From Rhizophlyctis rosea (Eukaryota > Chytridiomycota > Chytridiomycetes > Rhizophlyctidales > Rhizophlyctidaceae): 17,990 nucleotides of DNA. The stretch spans positions 1 through 17,990 of the forward strand of contig JADGJC010000553.1 in NCBI GenBank assembly GCA_027596075.1, written 5' to 3'. Shown in pieces: positions 16,252 to 17,990 of the stretch. The notes under the pieces were generated by a model. It saw only the letters and a list, made by a program, of their open reading frames with translations. It was not told the origin of the DNA and searched no databases. Made by a program: the position numbers and the translations under genes. The number at the start of each line of letters is the position of its first letter. The stretch's first letter is position 1.

Positions 16252-16733
16252 ATGACCACACTCGCCGCCCAACGATGGCAGAAGGCCATCAGAACCATTC
16301 GCCTTCAACTCAGGACTGAAGCTATTCGCAACCGCCAATTGACCCATCAAACTTGGCTTCGGAGACATCCGGGGTTAGCCGTCCGTGTCGCCAGCTGCTT
16401 CTTGGCTGCACCCGTTGCTATTGCCGCAACACCCCTGCTATTGGGAGCTGCGGGATTCACTTCTGGTGGCGTTGTTGGCGGTGATGTGTACCCGGGGCGG
16501 TGCACTCACGCGAAGTTCGCTCGATCCTAATTGGATTTTATTTTTCAGGTTCTCTTGCCGCAAGCATTCATGCCGGAATAGGAAACGTGGCGGTTGGGAG
16601 CGCGTTTGCTCTTTGCCAGAGTGCAGGGGCGGGAGGAGCTGGTTTGGTTGTTTTGAATGGGTTGGTTGGGGCTGGTGCCACCATGACGGCCGGCGCCGCG
16701 ACGGCTTTTAGTTATTTCCGTTCGAGGTTGTGA
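16252..16733 (+). CDS. IFI6/ISG12 (Ifi-6-16) family protein, two exons
   Basis: Exon 1 is 16252-16480, the intron is 16481-16548 (GTGATG...TATTTTTCAG, 68 nt) and exon 2 is 16549-16733 (TGA), giving about 137 aa. A basic N-terminal helix (RWQKAIRTIRLQLRTEAIRNRQ) precedes a hydrophobic, Gly/Ala-rich domain with the family hallmark GFTSGGVVGGSLAASIHAGI spanning the splice junction. A second Gly/Ala-rich helix block follows (NVAVGSAFALCQSAGAGGAG) and then TMTAGAATAFSYF. In animals this family is interferon-induced and acts at mitochondrial or ER membranes in apoptosis. Fungal and protist members are known but not well characterised. The basic amphipathic N-terminus could direct it to mitochondria. 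The splice restores the conserved motif exactly, so the model is strong. The exact molecular role here is unknown. Confidence 0.85.
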
Positions 16734-16757
16734 ATGTCTAGTTAGTCTAAAGTCCAC

Positions 16758-17521
16758 TTGATCTGCGATGCCAGTCTAGAGACGGAATTGAATGTAGACT
16801 GCTCAGTATTGATTGATACCATTTTCGCAAGCACGTACCTCTTATGCTCCATCTTCTACTCCGGCCTGCTGCCTCTTGACAGCTGTTTCCAGAGCCATCC
16901 CGGTTTCAAGATCTGGTTTCTACTGGGAACGGCAACCTTTTGGGGAGTCGCAGGGGCTTTCGTCATGATGATACTCCACATGATGGGGAGATCATTGGCG
17001 ACCCCATGGACGTGGCTTGTGGAAGAAACATGTAGAATAGCAGAATATTCTGCGTTCAGTCTGGAGCAAATTCATTCTCACAATGGCATCAAACTGATAC
17101 GTTCCATGGGCAAGATGATTCTCAAAGAGAATGTGGGCCGCAAAAGGCGCCAAGAGGTTGCTCAGAGCACGAGGAACCACCTGGCTGCCGTCTACAATCA
17201 AATGCGTGAGAGGTTGGCGCCGGCCATAGCTAACACCGTTGTTTACAAATTCACTTCTCCGATCAAAAAGTCCCGCGGAGCTCAAGGAGCACCTCTGAAT
17301 GAAACCATCACCCGTGTAGTGAACGCAGATACCATCGAAGCGGGGATGGCCCTCCAGTCTCGCTGTCTGACGCCATGCCTCTTGAACATGGCTTCGGGAT
17401 CGCATCCTGGCGGTGGGTGGCTGAGTGGCACAATGCTCAAGAAGCAGAGCTGTTCCGGCGATCCACGTATGCATTGTCTGCAGGGATGTGGACTAGTAGG
17501 ACGCGTCTGGTAGTTCGGACG
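16758..17521 (+). pseudogene. Membrane-anchored PARG/macro-like protein, frameshifted and truncated
   Basis: The frame is open from 16758 with no early ATG (first in-frame ATG about 16,965), so the 5' end is missing or spliced. It encodes two hydrophobic helices (about residues 18-38 and 50-74). A linker follows, then a domain matching the N-terminal part of microbial/fungal-type poly(ADP-ribose) glycohydrolase: TRVVNADTIEAGMALQ, LLNMASGSHPGGGWLSG. This family then has a QEE catalytic motif. Here the frame slips at about 17,427-17,431. In the +2 frame the expected sequence follows (NAQEAELFRRSTYALS), with the second Glu of the motif read as Ala. Soon after, the homology ends and the sequence enters an LTR-like element at 17,522. 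Intact members remove ADP-ribose from proteins. This copy lacks the catalytic C-terminal half and is probably dead. Confidence 0.7.
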
Positions 17522-17990
17522 TGTCACGTGATTGGTTAGATAGATTAGCATGTGACTGATTTATTAGCTTCGTTAGGATCACGTGACCCTTATGTAATCA
17601 CGTCGATCGCTAACGTGTTGTTCTGTCGCACATGTGCCACCTTGAGTGACATATGTGCTCGTGCGTGTACGTGTATGTGTTCATTATTCACTTTTTCAAT
17701 ATACATCCAAACAGTTAACATCGTGTTCATTTGAGTGTGTATTGCTTCAATACCACGCAGGTCTATTAGAGCAGCATCTTTTTTAACTGTACGGCTTGCA
17801 TAACGACGGTAGCAACGTGTGGGTCTGATCAACCTAAAGACTTCGCCACCCATTCTAGTCATAACGGGACGCCGGGCGACTAGGACGACGATCTAGCTTC
17901 GTTCTCACTCTAATCGTTGCGTACTGAGTCTGCTAGAGACTCATCCACCACCAGGAGTGCTTCTCACACCAGTGACACTCCTCGTTTCCT
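17522..17990. mobile_element. Probable 5' LTR and leader of a retrotransposon (runs off the window)
   Basis: Begins TGTCACGTGATTGG right where PARG homology is lost. It has three CACGTGA-type words (17,525, 17,580, 17,600) and a TTAGATAGATTAG stretch, a style I associate with LTRs of fungal Ty3-like elements. At about 17,757 the sequence AGGTCTATTAGAGC resembles a primer-binding region following an LTR end. Beyond this the strand carries an open Ser/Thr-rich frame to the edge (DSSTTRSASHTSDTPRF), as gag leaders often do, but without an ATG. No second LTR, target duplication or polymerase is visible, so boundaries and orientation are inferred. An unrelated intergenic region is the alternative. 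Confidence 0.4.

Overview
The window looks like eukaryotic DNA, best explained as the genome of a zoosporic-type fungus or a protist that carries a decaying insertion of giant-virus (NCLDV-like) DNA. No rRNA, tRNA or CRISPR array was seen. Genes lie on both strands. Several in the right half carry GT-AG introns of about 65-86 nt, and two carry TATA boxes. Organism and virus assignments are inferences from protein style, because no search could be run.

Left part, about 1-8,000: compact and virus-like, with short intergenic gaps, alternating strands and small orphan proteins. It holds an orphan gene divergent from a two-helix membrane protein, a repetitive beta-helix fibre-like protein broken at two G-runs, an F-box protein with an Asp9 tail, an orphan frame with heptad repeats and two internal stops, a Pro/Gln/Asn-rich frame with two TAA codons and a frame break, a small acidic protein with a possible 39-nt intron, a single-domain thioredoxin (WCGYC), a coiled-coil membrane protein, and a basic protein with a Cys/Arg-rich segment resembling the 2-cysteine adaptor of large DNA viruses.

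Right part, about 8,700-17,990: looser and host-like. It holds a 3-exon gene of about 640 aa with a Cys/His C-terminal finger, a possible orphan frame at 11.0-11.6 kb, a multi-exon minus-strand orphan gene with internal TGA codons (11.8-12.75 kb), a small minus-strand ORF, a TATA-driven gene with a repeat-rich leader and three introns (13.5-14.6 kb), a chytrid-style WWK ankyrin-like pseudogene, an intact 2-exon IFI6/ISG12-family gene, and a membrane-anchored PARG/macro-like gene that is frameshifted and then cut by what looks like the start of an LTR retrotransposon.

The main theme is decay. At least six reading frames stay open for 100-360 codons apart from one to three stops or a 1-nt slip, next to intact genes. 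In the ankyrin pseudogene two of the stops sit exactly where Trp is expected from the repeats. TAA, TAG and TGA all occur as internal stops, which argues for mutation rather than one reassigned codon. No operon-like functional system is evident. The interest lies in the virus/host mosaic, the IFI6 plus PARG pair, and the mutation pattern.
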